DNA of 33,699 nucleotides, from assembly GCA_947450495.1 (NCBI GenBank), contig CANFVX010000004.1:1-33699 (forward strand), read 5' to 3'. This DNA is from Gammaproteobacteria bacterium. Its GTDB lineage: Bacteria > Pseudomonadota > Gammaproteobacteria > Ga0077536. Below the pieces are notes generated by a model that did not search any database, was not told the origin of the DNA, and worked only from the letters and a program-made list of their open reading frames with translations. Position 1 is the stretch's first letter. Each line of letters starts with the position of its first letter. Positions 1-9,427 of this stretch are shown here, piece by piece. Position numbers and translations under genes: made by a program.

Positions 1-1921
1 CGTCAGACAGCGTGATGAGCAGTCGGGTGCGCGCCGGCACATCGCCCAATAATTTGCCGAGATGGCGTACCGCCACGCCCATGCGGGTGTAGGCCTTGGG
101 ACCGATGCCGCAGATGCGCCGTTCAACGCCGGCGCTGTAGGGCTCGTTAAAAGTCTTCACGCGATAAATCTCGCAGCGCTTGTTGGTGCGGCCGGAGAAG
201 CCGTAAATCGCGTAGCTGTCGCCCAACACCTGCAGGGCTTCGCACAGCAGGATCAGCGACTCGCGCTCGGCCTCGTTAATCCAGCCCTTGGTCGAGCCGC
301 TCATGTCCACCATGAACATCACCGCGACGTTGCGTCCGGCCTTGCGGAAGTGGGTATAGAGACGGTCAGACATTTCCCGCCCTTGCAGGCGATCCACATG
401 CGCTTCTACCAGCGCGTCGAGATCGAGTTCATCGCCGTGCACCTGCCGCCGCTGGCGCTGCGCTTCAGACAGGATGGCTTCGAAAATGCGCTGGATGGAT
501 TTGGCGAGCCCGCGATATTTCACCCGCGTTTTCTCGGCAAAACCCGGATCACCTTCGGGCACGTCCTGCTCGGTCAGCGCGCAGAAGGCGTCCCGAAATC
601 TGGCGCGGGCGTAATCCCATTCCGGGTATAACCAGAGCTTGCCGGCCGGGCTCGGCAGATCTTTCAGATGACCTTCGCCGCCCGCGCCCGATTCGTCGAG
701 CGGATAAGCACCGCTGCCGCCGGCGGGCGTGAGGTAGTCCTCCGCCATCTCGCCCATGTCCTGCATGATGGAATCGAGCAGGTCCTGCAGTTCGGCGGAC
801 ATCGGCACCGCTTGCCCGTCGTAACGCAGCTCGTATTCCGGCTGGGTGGCGCCGGCTTGGCCGGTTTGCGCGATCGAAAAACGGTTCGCCGCCTGGCTGC
901 CTTCGGGCGCTTCGCTGCCGTCTTCAGTGGGTTGTTGCTCGTGTTCGGGCTGCAGCGCGGAGAGGGCTTGCTTGAGGGCTTCTTTCTCGCGCGGCACGCG
1001 CTTGAACAAGGCCTCGCGCACTTTCTGCGGAAACATTTCGCCCTGCCAGCGGCGCGCGGCGGGCAAGGGAATCTGGCTGAAATCGGCGACCAGCGCGAGG
1101 CTGTCGCGGGCGCTGGCCTCGGGCGCGGCGAGCGGAGCGGCGGCGGCGGTGAACGCGGCCCAGCTGGCGGCGTGCGCGTCGTCCACATAGGCCACGGCTT
1201 CCATTTCGCGTGCGAGCCCGGGCAACTCCCGCGCAAGCGCCGCCATCAGGCGCACGCCTTCGAGGCACTGATACACCGGCCAAGTCACTTCCGCATCCAG
1301 CTGGTGAATGGCTTCTTCCAGCGCCCGATAGCGCCAGGTGCCGTAGCGGTTTTGCGCCCACAAATACACCGCCGTGCTTTTCATCAGGCGGGCGTTGGCG
1401 GCGCGGTCGGCCAGCACATTGAGCGCGGTGGGCAGGAAGATTTTTTCGGTATCCGTCCAGGCCTGTTGGTCGTTGGTGATGTTCAGCGTGCGGCCGCCGA
1501 GGGCGCGCACGAAGTGGCGCAAAAAGCCGGCGATTTGTTCGAGCTTGCAGGCGGTGCGATTGCGCTCGTGGGCTTCGATCCAGGGGTCGAGTTTATCGAA
1601 GACTTCGATGGCAAACCCGAGTCCGCGGTTATCGAAGGCGTCCATGGCCTTGATGATCCAGTCTTCCACCGCCGCCTGATCGAGCGCGCGAAACGCCGCT
1701 GGCACCTGTCCCAGAAAATGCGCGGTGAGTTCGGTATTCGACAGCGCGATCACTTCTGCCCAATGCAGGATGAAATCCTGCGCTTCGCGCTCAAGCTCGG
1801 CGATCTCGCCCACCACTTCCTGCATGCGGGGCATGCGGATGAGCGCCGCGCCGGCGATTTTCTCCAGATCCTTCTGAACCCGGATGAGGTTGAAGAAATT
1901 CTGGCGTGGTGCGTCCGCCAT
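1..1921 (-). CDS. CbbO/NorD-type VWA-domain protein, 3' end cut by window edge
   Basis: I translated this frame by hand. It has no stop in the window, so the ORF track shows only shadows of it. It opens MADAPRQNFFNLIRVQKDLEKI and stays open for 640 codons to base 1. A helical N-terminal region is followed by a lower-complexity middle, and then a von Willebrand factor A domain whose MIDAS motif VDMSGSTKGW begins near residue 538. In this family the VWA protein works with a CbbQ/NorQ AAA+ ATPase to activate or assemble a metalloenzyme: Rubisco for CbbO, nitric oxide reductase for NorD. The MIDAS lies late, so the full protein probably exceeds 700 residues, which leans towards CbbO-length members. 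The target is not visible here. The gene follows the ATPase by 26 bases, so co-transcription is likely. Confidence 0.85.
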   Translation of the reverse strand, partial: MADAPRQNFFNLIRVQKDLEKIAGAALIRMPRMQEVVGEIAELEREAQDFILHWAEVIALSNTELTAHFLGQVPAAFRALDQAAVEDWIIKAMDAFDNRGLGFAIEVFDKLDPWIEAHERNRTACKLEQIAGFLRHFVRALGGRTLNITNDQQAWTDTEKIFLPTALNVLADRAANARLMKSTAVYLWAQNRYGTWRYRALEEAIHQLDAEVTWPVYQCLEGVRLMAALARELPGLAREMEAVAYVDDAHAASWAAFTAAAAPLAAPEASARDSLALVADFSQIPLPAARRWQGEMFPQKVREALFKRVPREKEALKQALSALQPEHEQQPTEDGSEAPEGSQAANRFSIAQTGQAGATQPEYELRYDGQAVPMSAELQDLLDSIMQDMGEMAEDYLTPAGGSGAYPLDESGAGGEGHLKDLPSPAGKLWLYPEWDYARARFRDAFCALTEQDVPEGDPGFAEKTRVKYRGLAKSIQRIFEAILSEAQRQRRQVHGDELDLDALVEAHVDRLQGREMSDRLYTHFRKAGRNVAVMFMVDMSGSTKGWINEAERESLILLCEALQVLGDSYAIYGFSGRTNKRCEIYRVKTFNEPYSAGVERRICGIGPKAYTRMGVAVRHLGKLLGDVPARTRLLITLSD

Positions 1922-1947
1922 GAGGGAAGAGCCGGCCCGGGCCGCGC

Positions 1948-2727
1948 TCAGAACACCGCGCTGGCGAGTTCGTGGATGGTTTGCAGCAGTTCCGGATCGT
2001 CGGTCAGCGCATGGGCCACGGCCGTATCACAGGCCACCGCCGGCGCTACACCGGCCTGCACCAGCTTGCCGGCATTGACCAGCAGCCGCGTGCTCGCGCC
2101 CTCTTCCAGCCCCGCGCCTTTCAGGTTGCGGGTGTGGGCGCCAAACTTCACCAGCCGCGCGGCCATTTCCGGGGCCACGCCGCTTTCGCTTTCGACGATG
2201 CGCTGTTCGAGTGTCGCCTCGGGATAGGCGAACTCCAGCGCCACAAAGCGTTGTCGCGTGCTTTGCTTCAAATCCTTGAGCACGCTCTGGTAGCCCGGGT
2301 TGTAGGAGATCACCAGCGAAAACTCGGGCGGCACCACCAGCACCTCGCCGAGTTTGTCGATGGGCAGGATGCGGCGGTCGTCGCACAGCGGATGAATCAC
2401 GACGGTGGTGTCCTTGCGGGCTTCCACCACTTCGTCGAGATAACAGATCGCGCCCATGCGGACGGCCTGAGCGAGTGGACCGTCGACCCACTGCGTCTCG
2501 CCGCCTTTGACCAGATAGCGACCCACCAAATCGGCGGCGGTAAGGTCATCGTGGCAGGCCACCGTGATCAGCGGGCGCTGAAGCTTCCAGGCCATGTGGT
2601 GCACGAAGCGCGTTTTGCCGCAGCCGGTCGGGCCCTTGAGCAGCACCGGCAGCTGATTGCGATACGCCGCGGCGAAGACTTCGCGTTCGTTGCCCAGAGC
2701 CTCGTAGTAGGGCTCGTCCTGAATCAT
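1948..2727 (-). CDS. CbbQ/NirQ/NorQ-family MoxR AAA+ ATPase
   Basis: This is an AAA+ chaperone-like ATPase of about 259 residues. Walker A GPTGCGKT is at residues 32-39 and Walker [11 protein letters not shown] is near 94-103. Family-typical stretches include [18 protein letters not shown] and [23 protein letters not shown]. Relatives act with a VWA partner to remodel Rubisco (CbbQ) or to activate nitric oxide or nitrite reductase (NorQ/NirQ). The two subgroups are too similar to separate by eye. The ORF track starts at 2994, but those extra residues are Arg-rich and unlike the family. I chose the ATG at 2727, which gives [14 protein letters not shown], where relatives begin. An ATG at 2793 is an alternative. 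Neither has a clear Shine-Dalgarno sequence. The VWA gene follows directly. Confidence 0.88.
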   Translation of the reverse strand: MIQDEPYYEALGNEREVFAAAYRNQLPVLLKGPTGCGKTRFVHHMAWKLQRPLITVACHDDLTAADLVGRYLVKGGETQWVDGPLAQAVRMGAICYLDEVVEARKDTTVVIHPLCDDRRILPIDKLGEVLVVPPEFSLVISYNPGYQSVLKDLKQSTRQRFVALEFAYPEATLEQRIVESESGVAPEMAARLVKFGAHTRNLKGAGLEEGASTRLLVNAGKLVQAGVAPAVACDTAVAHALTDDPELLQTIHELASAVF

Positions 2728-2904
2728 GCGCGCGGTAGCGCCGGTGGCTTGCGACAAGGGGAGCCTCGCGATGGGAATCCGTGATGGTTGCATTGAGCCC
2801 GGGCAGCGCGCGGGGTGTTCGGCATTGGAAACGATTGCCGCGCCACTGGGCAAGAGGCGCCGCGTGGCGCGTCTTCTTCGCCTAGTGCGGTGCTGCAAAA
2901 TGGC

Positions 2905-2910
2905 TATAAT
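2905..2910 (+). promoter_or_regulatory. Candidate -10 box for the cytochrome gene
   Basis: A perfect TATAAT stands out in GC-rich sequence 76 bases upstream of the cytochrome start. No good -35 hexamer is visible at 16-18 bases. A small hairpin (tcgccg/cggcga, 2957-2972) lies in the leader just before the start codon. Confidence 0.4.
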
Positions 2911-2986
2911 GCGACCGGCCCCGCAGGGCACGGTGCTTCCTTCCAACAATGCTTTTTCGCCGCAATCGGCGACGTGAGAATTCCGC

Positions 2987-3841
2987 ATGGACAATCATCA
3001 AAGTAACGCCGCAGAGGACGCCGTATTCGTCCGCAATTTCGCCATGGTCTTCGCGTTTTTGGCGGTGGTTGGCGTTGGCGTGTATCTGCTGGCGAGCCAC
3101 GTTAACGCAGGCTTTCGCGTCACACAGGACGACCCCGTCGCCGGCATTCCGGCCCGCGTTGCGCCGGTCGGTCAATTGAATACCTCGGGCGCCCCGGTCA
3201 GCGTGGCGTCTACCGCCCCGGCTCCCGCCGCTTCATCCGCTGCCGCGCCGGTCGCCTCCGGTCCCGGTGAAGCCACCTACAACAAAGTCTGTTTTGCATG
3301 CCATGCGCAGGGCATTGCCGGTGCGCCGAAATTTGGCGACGCCGAAGCCTGGGGCTCACGCATCGCCCAGGGCGTCGACACCCTGCACCAGCATGCGATC
3401 GGCGGTTATCAGGGCAAGAACGGCGTGATGCCTGCCAAGGGCGGCGCTGCCGATCTGGCCGACGAAGATGTCAAAGCCGCCGTTGATTACATGGTGAAAG
3501 CCGCGCAGGGCGGTGCCAAACCGGCCGCCGCTGCCGCGCCTGCCGCTGCAGCGGCTGCTCCGGCCGCCGCGCCGGTGGCCGATGCGGGCGCCAAGGGCAA
3601 GGATATTTACGGTCAAGTCTGTTTCGCCTGCCACGCCATCGGGGTTGCCGGGGCGCCGAAACTCGGCGACAAGGAAGCCTGGGCGCCGCGCATCGCCCAA
3701 GGGGCAGATACCCTGCACAACCATGCGATCAACGGCTACAACGGCAAGGCCGGCATGATGCCGCCTAAGGGTGGCCGTCCGGATTTGGCGGACGACGACA
3801 TCAAAGCCGCCGTGGACTACATGGTCTCGCAGTCAAAGTAG
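2987..3841 (+). CDS. Membrane-anchored diheme cytochrome c (two c5-like domains)
   Basis: This 284-residue protein has one N-terminal hydrophobic segment at about residues 14-36 ([18 protein letters not shown]). It probably acts as an uncleaved anchor with the rest in the periplasm. Two class I cytochrome domains follow, joined by Ala/Pro-rich linkers. Each has a CFACH heme site (Cys102-His106 and Cys212-His216) and a candidate Met ligand in GVMPAKGG (Met148) and GMMPPKGG (Met258). The two domains are near copies of each other, so an internal duplication is likely. The role is electron transfer between membrane complexes and periplasmic acceptors; the partner is unknown. It is divergent from the cbbQ-like gene and ends in a strong terminator. 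Cytochrome c5 is the closest family I recognise. Confidence 0.92.
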   Translation: MDNHQSNAAEDAVFVRNFAMVFAFLAVVGVGVYLLASHVNAGFRVTQDDPVAGIPARVAPVGQLNTSGAPVSVASTAPAPAASSAAAPVASGPGEATYNKVCFACHAQGIAGAPKFGDAEAWGSRIAQGVDTLHQHAIGGYQGKNGVMPAKGGAADLADEDVKAAVDYMVKAAQGGAKPAAAAAPAAAAAAPAAAPVADAGAKGKDIYGQVCFACHAIGVAGAPKLGDKEAWAPRIAQGADTLHNHAINGYNGKAGMMPPKGGRPDLADDDIKAAVDYMVSQSK

Positions 3842-3863
3842 AGACCTGCCACTCGGGCGAACC

Positions 3864-3890
3864 AAGGGGACCTTCGGGTCCCCTTTTTTT
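3864..3890 (+). terminator. Rho-independent terminator of the cytochrome gene
   Basis: A perfect 9-bp stem (aaggggacc/ggtcccctt) closes on a TTCG tetraloop and runs into a T tract on the plus strand. It lies 22 bases after the cytochrome stop. The minus strand lacks a T tract after the hairpin, so it mainly serves the cytochrome gene. Confidence 0.93.
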
Positions 3891-3900
3891 ATGGGCAGAT

Positions 3901-6057
3901 TCAGCAGGCGGTGAGGCCGGCGTAGGCCGCCACCAGCCACTTCGCGCCGCTCTCGGCAAAATTCACCTGCACCCGGGTGTGGGCGCCGCGTCCTTCCATA
4001 TGCAGCACCACGCCTTCGCCGAAGGTTCGGTGCATCACGCGCTGACCGAGCTTGAGCCCGTAGCCGCCGTTGTCTTCTTCGACTCTGAACGATGAATGCG
4101 CGCCGCTGTTACCGCCGCCCATCCGGACTTCCTGCATCAGCTCGGCCGGGACCTCGCGCAAGAAGCGGGAAGGCCGCGGCATATAGTCGCTGCCGTGCAT
4201 GCGGCGCGATTCGGCGTAGGACAGCGTGAGCAGCCGCATCGCGCGGGTGATGCCCACGTAGCAAAGGCGCCGCTCTTCTTCCATCTGGCGCGGGTCTTCC
4301 AGCGAGCGCTGGTGTGGAAAGAGCCCCTCTTCCATGCCCACCAGCATCACGTTGGCGAACTCGAGCCCCTTGGCCGAATGCAGGGTCATCAACTGCACGC
4401 TGTCTTCAAACTTGCTGGCCTGACCCTCACCCGCTTCCAGCGCGGCGTGACTCAGAAAGGCTGAAATGATGGGCAGCTCGGTGTCTTCTTCCGACGGCGT
4501 GAAGTCACCGGCGGCGCTCACCAGTTCTTCCAGGTTTTCGATGCGGTCCGGCCCGCGGCCGTCCTTGTCCTTGCGGTAGTGATCGATAAGCCCGCTGTGA
4601 GCGACGGTTTTTTCGATCACGCTGCCGAGCGCGCGACCTTCGATCTCGCGCGCGAGGTCTTCGATGAGATTCAGAAACTGGCCCAGCGCGCCGGCGGCGC
4701 GGGCCGGCAGTTCGCGATTGCTGATGAGTCGCTGCGAGGCCTCCCACAGGCTGATACGCTCGAGGCGCGCGGTGTGGCGAAGGTCTTCCAGGGTTTTATT
4801 GCCGATGCCGCGCGTGGGCAGATTCACCACCCGCTCGAAGGCCGCATCGTCGCCGCGATGGTTCGCAAGCCGCAGATACGCCAGCGCGTCGCGAATTTCC
4901 GCGCGCTCGTAAAAGCGGAAGCCGCCGTGTACGCGGTAGGGCATGTCTGATTTGCGGAGTGCGTCTTCCAGCACGCGCGACTGGGCAGAGGTACGGTAAA
5001 GAATGGCCGATTCATCGTAACGACCGCCCTGCGCGTGCCAGTCGCGCAGGCGCTCCACGCAGTAGCGGGCTTCTTCCAGATCGTTGAAGGCGGCATACAG
5101 CCGAATTGGCTCGCCGCGCGCGCCGTCGGTCCACAGCTTCTTGCCGAGGCGCGCGGTGTTATTGGCGATGAGCGCGTTGGCGGCGTCCAGAATGCCGCCG
5201 GTGGAGCGGTAGTTTTGCTCCAGCCGCACGATCTCGTGCTTTGGATAATCCTTGCGGAAGCGCTGCATGTTCTCCACCTGCGCGCCACGCCAGCTGTAAA
5301 TCGACTGGTCGTCGTCGCCTACCGCGAAGACGTTGGCGTGGTCTCCGGCCAGCAGTCGCAGCCAGGCGTACTGGATGGCGTTGGTGTCCTGAAACTCATC
5401 CACCAGCACCTGATGAAAGCGCTCGTGGTAATGCGTGAGCAGGCCGGGGGTATCGCGCAGGGTTTCGTAGGCGCGCAGCAGCAGCTCGGCAAAATCCACC
5501 AGCCCGCTTTGCTGGCAGGCGGCTTCGTATTCTTTGTAAATCTCGACCATCGTCGAGAGCATGGGATCGCCGGCGGTGTCGATGTGCGCCGGCCGGTCGC
5601 CTTCATCCTTGCGCCCGTTGATGAACCACTGGGCTTCCTTGGGCGGCCACTGGGCGTCGTCGAGTCCCATGGCGCGGATGACCCGCTTGACCAGCTTCTG
5701 CTGGTCGTCGCTGTCCATGATGGTGAACTGCTCCGGCAGGCGCGCCTCGCGCCAGTGGGCGCGGAGCAGCCGATGCGCGATGCTGTGGAAAGTGCCCACC
5801 CACATGCCGGTGGCGGGCCGGTCGAGCAGCATCTCGATGCGCCCGCGCATTTCGGCCGCCGCCTTGTTGGTGAAGGTGACGGCCAGAATGCCGGAGGGCG
5901 CGGCAAGCCCCGTTTCCAGACACCAGGCGATGCGGTGCACGAGCACGCGGGTTTTGCCGCTGCCGGCCCCGGCCAGCACCAGGGTTTGAGGGGCGTGGCT
6001 GCTGACGGCCGCGCGTTGGGCCGCATTGAGCGGGCCGAGGAGCTCTTGTTCTCGCAT
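3901..6057 (-). CDS. uvrD: DNA helicase II UvrD
   Basis: This superfamily 1A 3'-5' helicase acts in nucleotide excision repair and methyl-directed mismatch repair. At 718 residues it matches the usual gammaproteobacterial UvrD length. Motifs in order are AGAGSGKT (Walker A, residues 29-36), VDEFQDTN (motif II), VGDDDQSIYSWRGA (motif III), LMTLHSAKGLEF (motif V) and YVGITRA (motif VI). The C-terminal part FGEGVVLHMEGRG and VNFAESGAKWL is the Tudor-like tail of UvrD and PcrA that binds RNA polymerase. The N-terminus LLGPLNAAQRAAV supports the ATG at 6057. Rep and PcrA are the alternatives, but this tail and the lineage favour UvrD. It converges on the cytochrome gene and diverges from pmbA. Confidence 0.95.
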   Translation of the reverse strand: MREQELLGPLNAAQRAAVSSHAPQTLVLAGAGSGKTRVLVHRIAWCLETGLAAPSGILAVTFTNKAAAEMRGRIEMLLDRPATGMWVGTFHSIAHRLLRAHWREARLPEQFTIMDSDDQQKLVKRVIRAMGLDDAQWPPKEAQWFINGRKDEGDRPAHIDTAGDPMLSTMVEIYKEYEAACQQSGLVDFAELLLRAYETLRDTPGLLTHYHERFHQVLVDEFQDTNAIQYAWLRLLAGDHANVFAVGDDDQSIYSWRGAQVENMQRFRKDYPKHEIVRLEQNYRSTGGILDAANALIANNTARLGKKLWTDGARGEPIRLYAAFNDLEEARYCVERLRDWHAQGGRYDESAILYRTSAQSRVLEDALRKSDMPYRVHGGFRFYERAEIRDALAYLRLANHRGDDAAFERVVNLPTRGIGNKTLEDLRHTARLERISLWEASQRLISNRELPARAAGALGQFLNLIEDLAREIEGRALGSVIEKTVAHSGLIDHYRKDKDGRGPDRIENLEELVSAAGDFTPSEEDTELPIISAFLSHAALEAGEGQASKFEDSVQLMTLHSAKGLEFANVMLVGMEEGLFPHQRSLEDPRQMEEERRLCYVGITRAMRLLTLSYAESRRMHGSDYMPRPSRFLREVPAELMQEVRMGGGNSGAHSSFRVEEDNGGYGLKLGQRVMHRTFGEGVVLHMEGRGAHTRVQVNFAESGAKWLVAAYAGLTAC

Positions 6058-6119
6058 GCCCGGATTCTACGAGGCCACAGCGACCCTCGCCATGAGCGCA
6101 GTGCCGCAGCGGCTTCGGC

Positions 6120-6125
6120 TACAAT
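6120..6125 (+). promoter_or_regulatory. Candidate -10 box for pmbA
   Basis: TACAAT lies 29 bases upstream of the pmbA start in the 97-base uvrD-pmbA divergent spacer. I see no convincing -35 hexamer. Confidence 0.3.
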
Positions 6126-6154
6126 CAAACCCACACTCCGGAGCCCTCGCGCGC

Positions 6155-7486
6155 ATGGAACAACCGCTTATCTCTCACGATCAGGCCCTGCTGGTTGCCG
6201 ATCACGCCATCAACGAAGCGCGCCGCGCGGGTGCCGCCGCGGCGGTGGCCGTCAGCGCCGGCAGCGGACTGTCGATCGCTGTGCGCAACGGCGAAGTTGA
6301 AGTGCTCGAACAGCAGCGCGACAAATCGCTCGGCATCACGGTGTATCTGGGGCAGCGCAAAGGCAGCGCCACCACCACCGATTTTTCAGCCGCTGCGGTG
6401 GCCGACACCGTGGCCGCCGCCGTGCAGATCGCCCGCGCGGCCGAAGCCGACCCTTACGCCGGCCTCATCGATCCCGCGATGCTGGCACTGGAATACCCCG
6501 ACCTCGATCTCGACCACCCCTGGGCGCTCAGCGCCGAGGAGGGCATTGCGCTCGCGTTGGAAGCCGAAGCCGCGGCGCGCGAAGGCGGCGCTGAAATCCA
6601 GCAGGTCGATGAGGCTGCCGTCAGCCGCTATCAGGGCCTGCGCGCCTACGCCGACAGTCAGGGCTTTCGCGGCGCTTATCGGGCCACCCGGCATGGGCTG
6701 AGTTGCACCGTGGTGGGCGCGCGCAACGGCGCGATGCAGCGCGGCTACTGGTTTACCAGCGCCCGCCGCGCGGCAGATTTGGAGTCTCCCGCGAGCATTG
6801 GCCGCCGCGCCGCCGCGCGCACGCTGGCCAAACTCGGGGCGCGCCGCCTCAGCACCCGCAAGGCGCCGGTGTTGTTCGAGAATCGCATTGCGACCGGCCT
6901 CATTGGCCACCTGCTCTCGGCGGTGTCGGGCGGCAATCTCTATCGCGAGGCGAGCTTTCTGCGCGGTGCCGCCGGCACGCCAATCTTCCCGTCCTTTTTC
7001 AGCATTGACGAACAGCCCCACCTGCCCCGTGGTCTGGGTAGCGCGCCGTTCGACAGCGAAGGCGCGCGGACGCTGGCGCGCCCGCTGGTCGCCGCCGGCG
7101 TGCTGAATGGCTATCTGCTCGACGGCTACTCGGCCCGTCGTCTGGGACTGCCGCCCACCGGCCACGCCGGCGGCGCGCACAATCTGGTAGTGAGCGATCA
7201 GGGCGCGGACTTCGCCGCCTTGCTGCGGCAGATGGACACCGGCCTGCTGGTCACCGACCTCATGGGCTTCGGGGTCAATCTCCTGACCGGGGACTACTCG
7301 CGCGGCGCCAGCGGCTTTTGGGTGGAGCGCGGCGAGCTGGCCTACCCGGTGGAGGAGATCACCATTGCCGGCAATCTGCGCGAAATGTTCGCCGGGCTGG
7401 TGGCAAGCGGCAGCGATCTGGAGCGACGCGGCAGCGTGCACTGTGGTTCGCTGTTGTTGCCCGAAATGACCATCGCCGGCGCGTAA
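6155..7486 (+). CDS. pmbA: Metalloprotease PmbA (TldE)
   Basis: PmbA/TldE is one half of the TldD-TldE metalloprotease, which processes small peptides such as microcin B17 and the antitoxin CcdA in Escherichia coli. The ORF track starts at 6026, but the homologous region begins at the internal ATG at 6155 (MEQPLISHDQALLVADHAINEARRAGA), giving 443 residues, the usual PmbA size. Recognisable segments are RNGEVEVLEQQRDKSLGITVYLGQRKG, FFSIDEQPHLPRGLGSAPFDSEGA and the C-terminal TDLMGFGVNLLTGDYSRGASGFWVERGE. PmbA lacks the HExxxH zinc site of TldD, and none is seen here. No tldD gene is in the window. A MoxR operon follows 56 bases downstream. Confidence 0.95.
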   Translation: MEQPLISHDQALLVADHAINEARRAGAAAAVAVSAGSGLSIAVRNGEVEVLEQQRDKSLGITVYLGQRKGSATTTDFSAAAVADTVAAAVQIARAAEADPYAGLIDPAMLALEYPDLDLDHPWALSAEEGIALALEAEAAAREGGAEIQQVDEAAVSRYQGLRAYADSQGFRGAYRATRHGLSCTVVGARNGAMQRGYWFTSARRAADLESPASIGRRAAARTLAKLGARRLSTRKAPVLFENRIATGLIGHLLSAVSGGNLYREASFLRGAAGTPIFPSFFSIDEQPHLPRGLGSAPFDSEGARTLARPLVAAGVLNGYLLDGYSARRLGLPPTGHAGGAHNLVVSDQGADFAALLRQMDTGLLVTDLMGFGVNLLTGDYSRGASGFWVERGELAYPVEEITIAGNLREMFAGLVASGSDLERRGSVHCGSLLLPEMTIAGA

Positions 7487-7542
7487 GCACTAACGCCCGC
7501 TTCGCGGATTGATTCAACGTCTGGTGATAGGAGTCTGGCCGC

Positions 7543-8487
7543 ATGCCTGCATTGGAACCCCTCTCTCCCGCCGCGGCGCGGACTCAGCTTGAACAAGTCG
7601 TCGATGCCGCCAGCACCATCCTGCTCGGCAAGCGCGATGTGCTGCGGCTGGCGGTGAGCTGTCTGGTCGCCGGCGGTCATCTGCTACTGGAAGACCTGCC
7701 GGGGGTGGGCAAAACCACGCTCGCCCACGCCCTGGCCCGCTTGCTCGGGCTGTCCTGTCAGCGGCTGCAATGCACCAGCGACCTGCTGCCGGCGGATGTC
7801 ATCGGGGTGTCGGTCTACGACCGCAACGATGGGAGCTTCCGCTTTCATCAGGGCCCGGTGTTTACCCAGGTCTTGCTGGCAGACGAGATCAATCGCGCCA
7901 CGCCCCGCGCCCAGAGCGCGCTGCTGGAAGCCATGGAAGAGCGGCAGGTCACGGTGGAAGGCCGGGCGCTCGCGCTGCCGGTGCCGTTCTTTGTGATCGC
8001 CACGCAAAACCCTACCGAGCAAGTAGGCACTTACCCGCTGCCAGAATCGCAGCTCGATCGCTTCCTCATGCGGCTGTCGCTCGGTTACCCCGATCGCACG
8101 GCCGAACGTGAGCTGCTGCGCGGTAGCGACCGGCGCGGCCTGCTCGCGACGCTTAAGCCCTTGCTGGATACCGCCACGCTGCAGCGCCTGCAGGCGAGCG
8201 TGGACACCGTGCATCTCGCCGACCCCTGGCTCGACTATCTGCAAAACCTGCTGGCCCGTTCGCGCGAAATGCCGGCGCTGGCGCACGGCTTGTCGCCGCG
8301 CGCGGGCTTGGCATTGCTGCGGGCCGCTCGCGCCTGGGCCTTGTTGAACGGCCGAGGGCACGCGCTGCCAGAAGACCTGAAGGCCGTGCTGCCGGCCGTG
8401 GTGACCCACCGGCTGAGTTTGCGCGGCGACGGCCAATCGCCGGCCGCCGTGGTCGAGGCCTTGCTCAGCGGCGTGCCGGTCCCCTGA
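7543..8487 (+). CDS. MoxR-family AAA+ ATPase
   Basis: This 314-residue MoxR ATPase has Walker A in DLPGVGKTT (residues 51-59), Walker B in LLADEINRA (Asp114-Glu115) and the family-typical ATQNPTEQVGTYPLPESQLDRFLMRL. MoxR proteins act as chaperones for assembly or activation of partner proteins, often with VWA or DUF58 partners. Here the next genes are DUF58 and a TgpA transglutaminase, a widely conserved trio. A possible Shine-Dalgarno (ataggag) lies about 12 bases before the ATG. This is a separate subfamily from the CbbQ-like ATPase at the left end of the window. Confidence 0.94.
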   Translation: MPALEPLSPAAARTQLEQVVDAASTILLGKRDVLRLAVSCLVAGGHLLLEDLPGVGKTTLAHALARLLGLSCQRLQCTSDLLPADVIGVSVYDRNDGSFRFHQGPVFTQVLLADEINRATPRAQSALLEAMEERQVTVEGRALALPVPFFVIATQNPTEQVGTYPLPESQLDRFLMRLSLGYPDRTAERELLRGSDRRGLLATLKPLLDTATLQRLQASVDTVHLADPWLDYLQNLLARSREMPALAHGLSPRAGLALLRAARAWALLNGRGHALPEDLKAVLPAVVTHRLSLRGDGQSPAAVVEALLSGVPVP

Positions 8488-8500
8488 GTCCGTCCCGCCG

Positions 8501-9427
8501 ATGGACATCCTCGACCGGCGACGCGTTTACATCGTGCCCACCCGCCCCGGCTTCGCGCTGTTCGGGGTGATTGGGCTGATTCTCATCGGCGCCACCAACT
8601 ACGACAACGCGCTGGCCTACATCCTGAGTTTTCTGCTGCTGGGGCTGATGTTCTCGGCAATGCTCAGGACCTGGCGCAACCTCAAGGGCATCGCGCTTCA
8701 CGCGGAAGATGCGGCGCCGGTTCACGCGGGCATTCCGGCGCGCTTCGATCTGCTGTTGCACGACCCCGTCGGGCTCGCCCGGTATGCGTTTTCTTTCCGC
8801 CGCCTGCTGCCCAGAAGCCCGCGCTTCTGGTGGTGGCGACCGCGCACCGAAGGCTTCGGGCAGTGTGAGACGCTGGCGGCCGGCGCCGCCACCGCTACGC
8901 TCAGCGTGCCCACCGTCCACCGCGGCTGGCTGGTGTTGGGGCGGGTGGAAGTCAGCAGCCAGTTTCCGCTCGGCGTGTTTCGCACCTGGGGTTACTTCAA
9001 ACCGAGCGCGCGCTGTCTGGTCTATCCGGTGGCGGCGGGCAAACTGCCGCTGCCCGGCGTGACCGCAACGGCGGTCGACGAGGCCGGTAGCGCCGGCCCC
9101 GGCGTGGACGACTTTGCCGGCTTGCGCGCCTATGTCGCGGGGGATTCCCTGCGCAGCGTGCACTGGAAGGCCTGCGCTCGCAGCGACGATCTGGTCGTTA
9201 AACAGCTGCAGGGCGGTGGGCACGGGGATCTGTGGCTGCGATGGGTCGATACGGTCGCCCTCGCCGGGGTCGAAGCGCGCATCTCGCAACTCACGCGCTG
9301 GGTGCTTGAGGCCGACCGCGCAGGCACTCCTTTCGGGCTCCAGCTGCCGGCGCTGGAACTGCCGCCGGCTACCGGCCCCGCCCACCGCGCGCGCTGTTTG
9401 CGCGCGCTCGCCCTGTTGCCGACATGA
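8501..9427 (+). CDS. DUF58-domain membrane protein
   Basis: This 308-residue protein has two adjacent N-terminal hydrophobic segments (GFALFGVIGLILIG and LAYILSFLLLGLMFSAML) and then a cytoplasmic-type domain. The DUF58 signature is DDFAGLRAYVAGDSLRSVHWKACARSDDLVVKQL near residues 205-238. DUF58 proteins are the usual partners of MoxR ATPases and have a VWA-like fold; their exact function is unknown. The start lies 13 bases after moxR and the stop overlaps the next start (ATGA), so translation of the three genes is probably coupled. No clear Shine-Dalgarno precedes the ATG. Confidence 0.92.
   Translation: MDILDRRRVYIVPTRPGFALFGVIGLILIGATNYDNALAYILSFLLLGLMFSAMLRTWRNLKGIALHAEDAAPVHAGIPARFDLLLHDPVGLARYAFSFRRLLPRSPRFWWWRPRTEGFGQCETLAAGAATATLSVPTVHRGWLVLGRVEVSSQFPLGVFRTWGYFKPSARCLVYPVAAGKLPLPGVTATAVDEAGSAGPGVDDFAGLRAYVAGDSLRSVHWKACARSDDLVVKQLQGGGHGDLWLRWVDTVALAGVEARISQLTRWVLEADRAGTPFGLQLPALELPPATGPAHRARCLRALALLPT

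Noticed and set aside
668-2227. 519-residue plus-strand ORF
   Set aside because: It is a shadow of the VWA protein and the ATPase on the minus strand. Its translation has no family features, while the minus-strand frame gives a clear MIDAS motif.
5035-6300. 421-residue plus-strand ORF
   Set aside because: It lies opposite uvrD, whose helicase motifs are all intact, so this is a high-GC antisense shadow.
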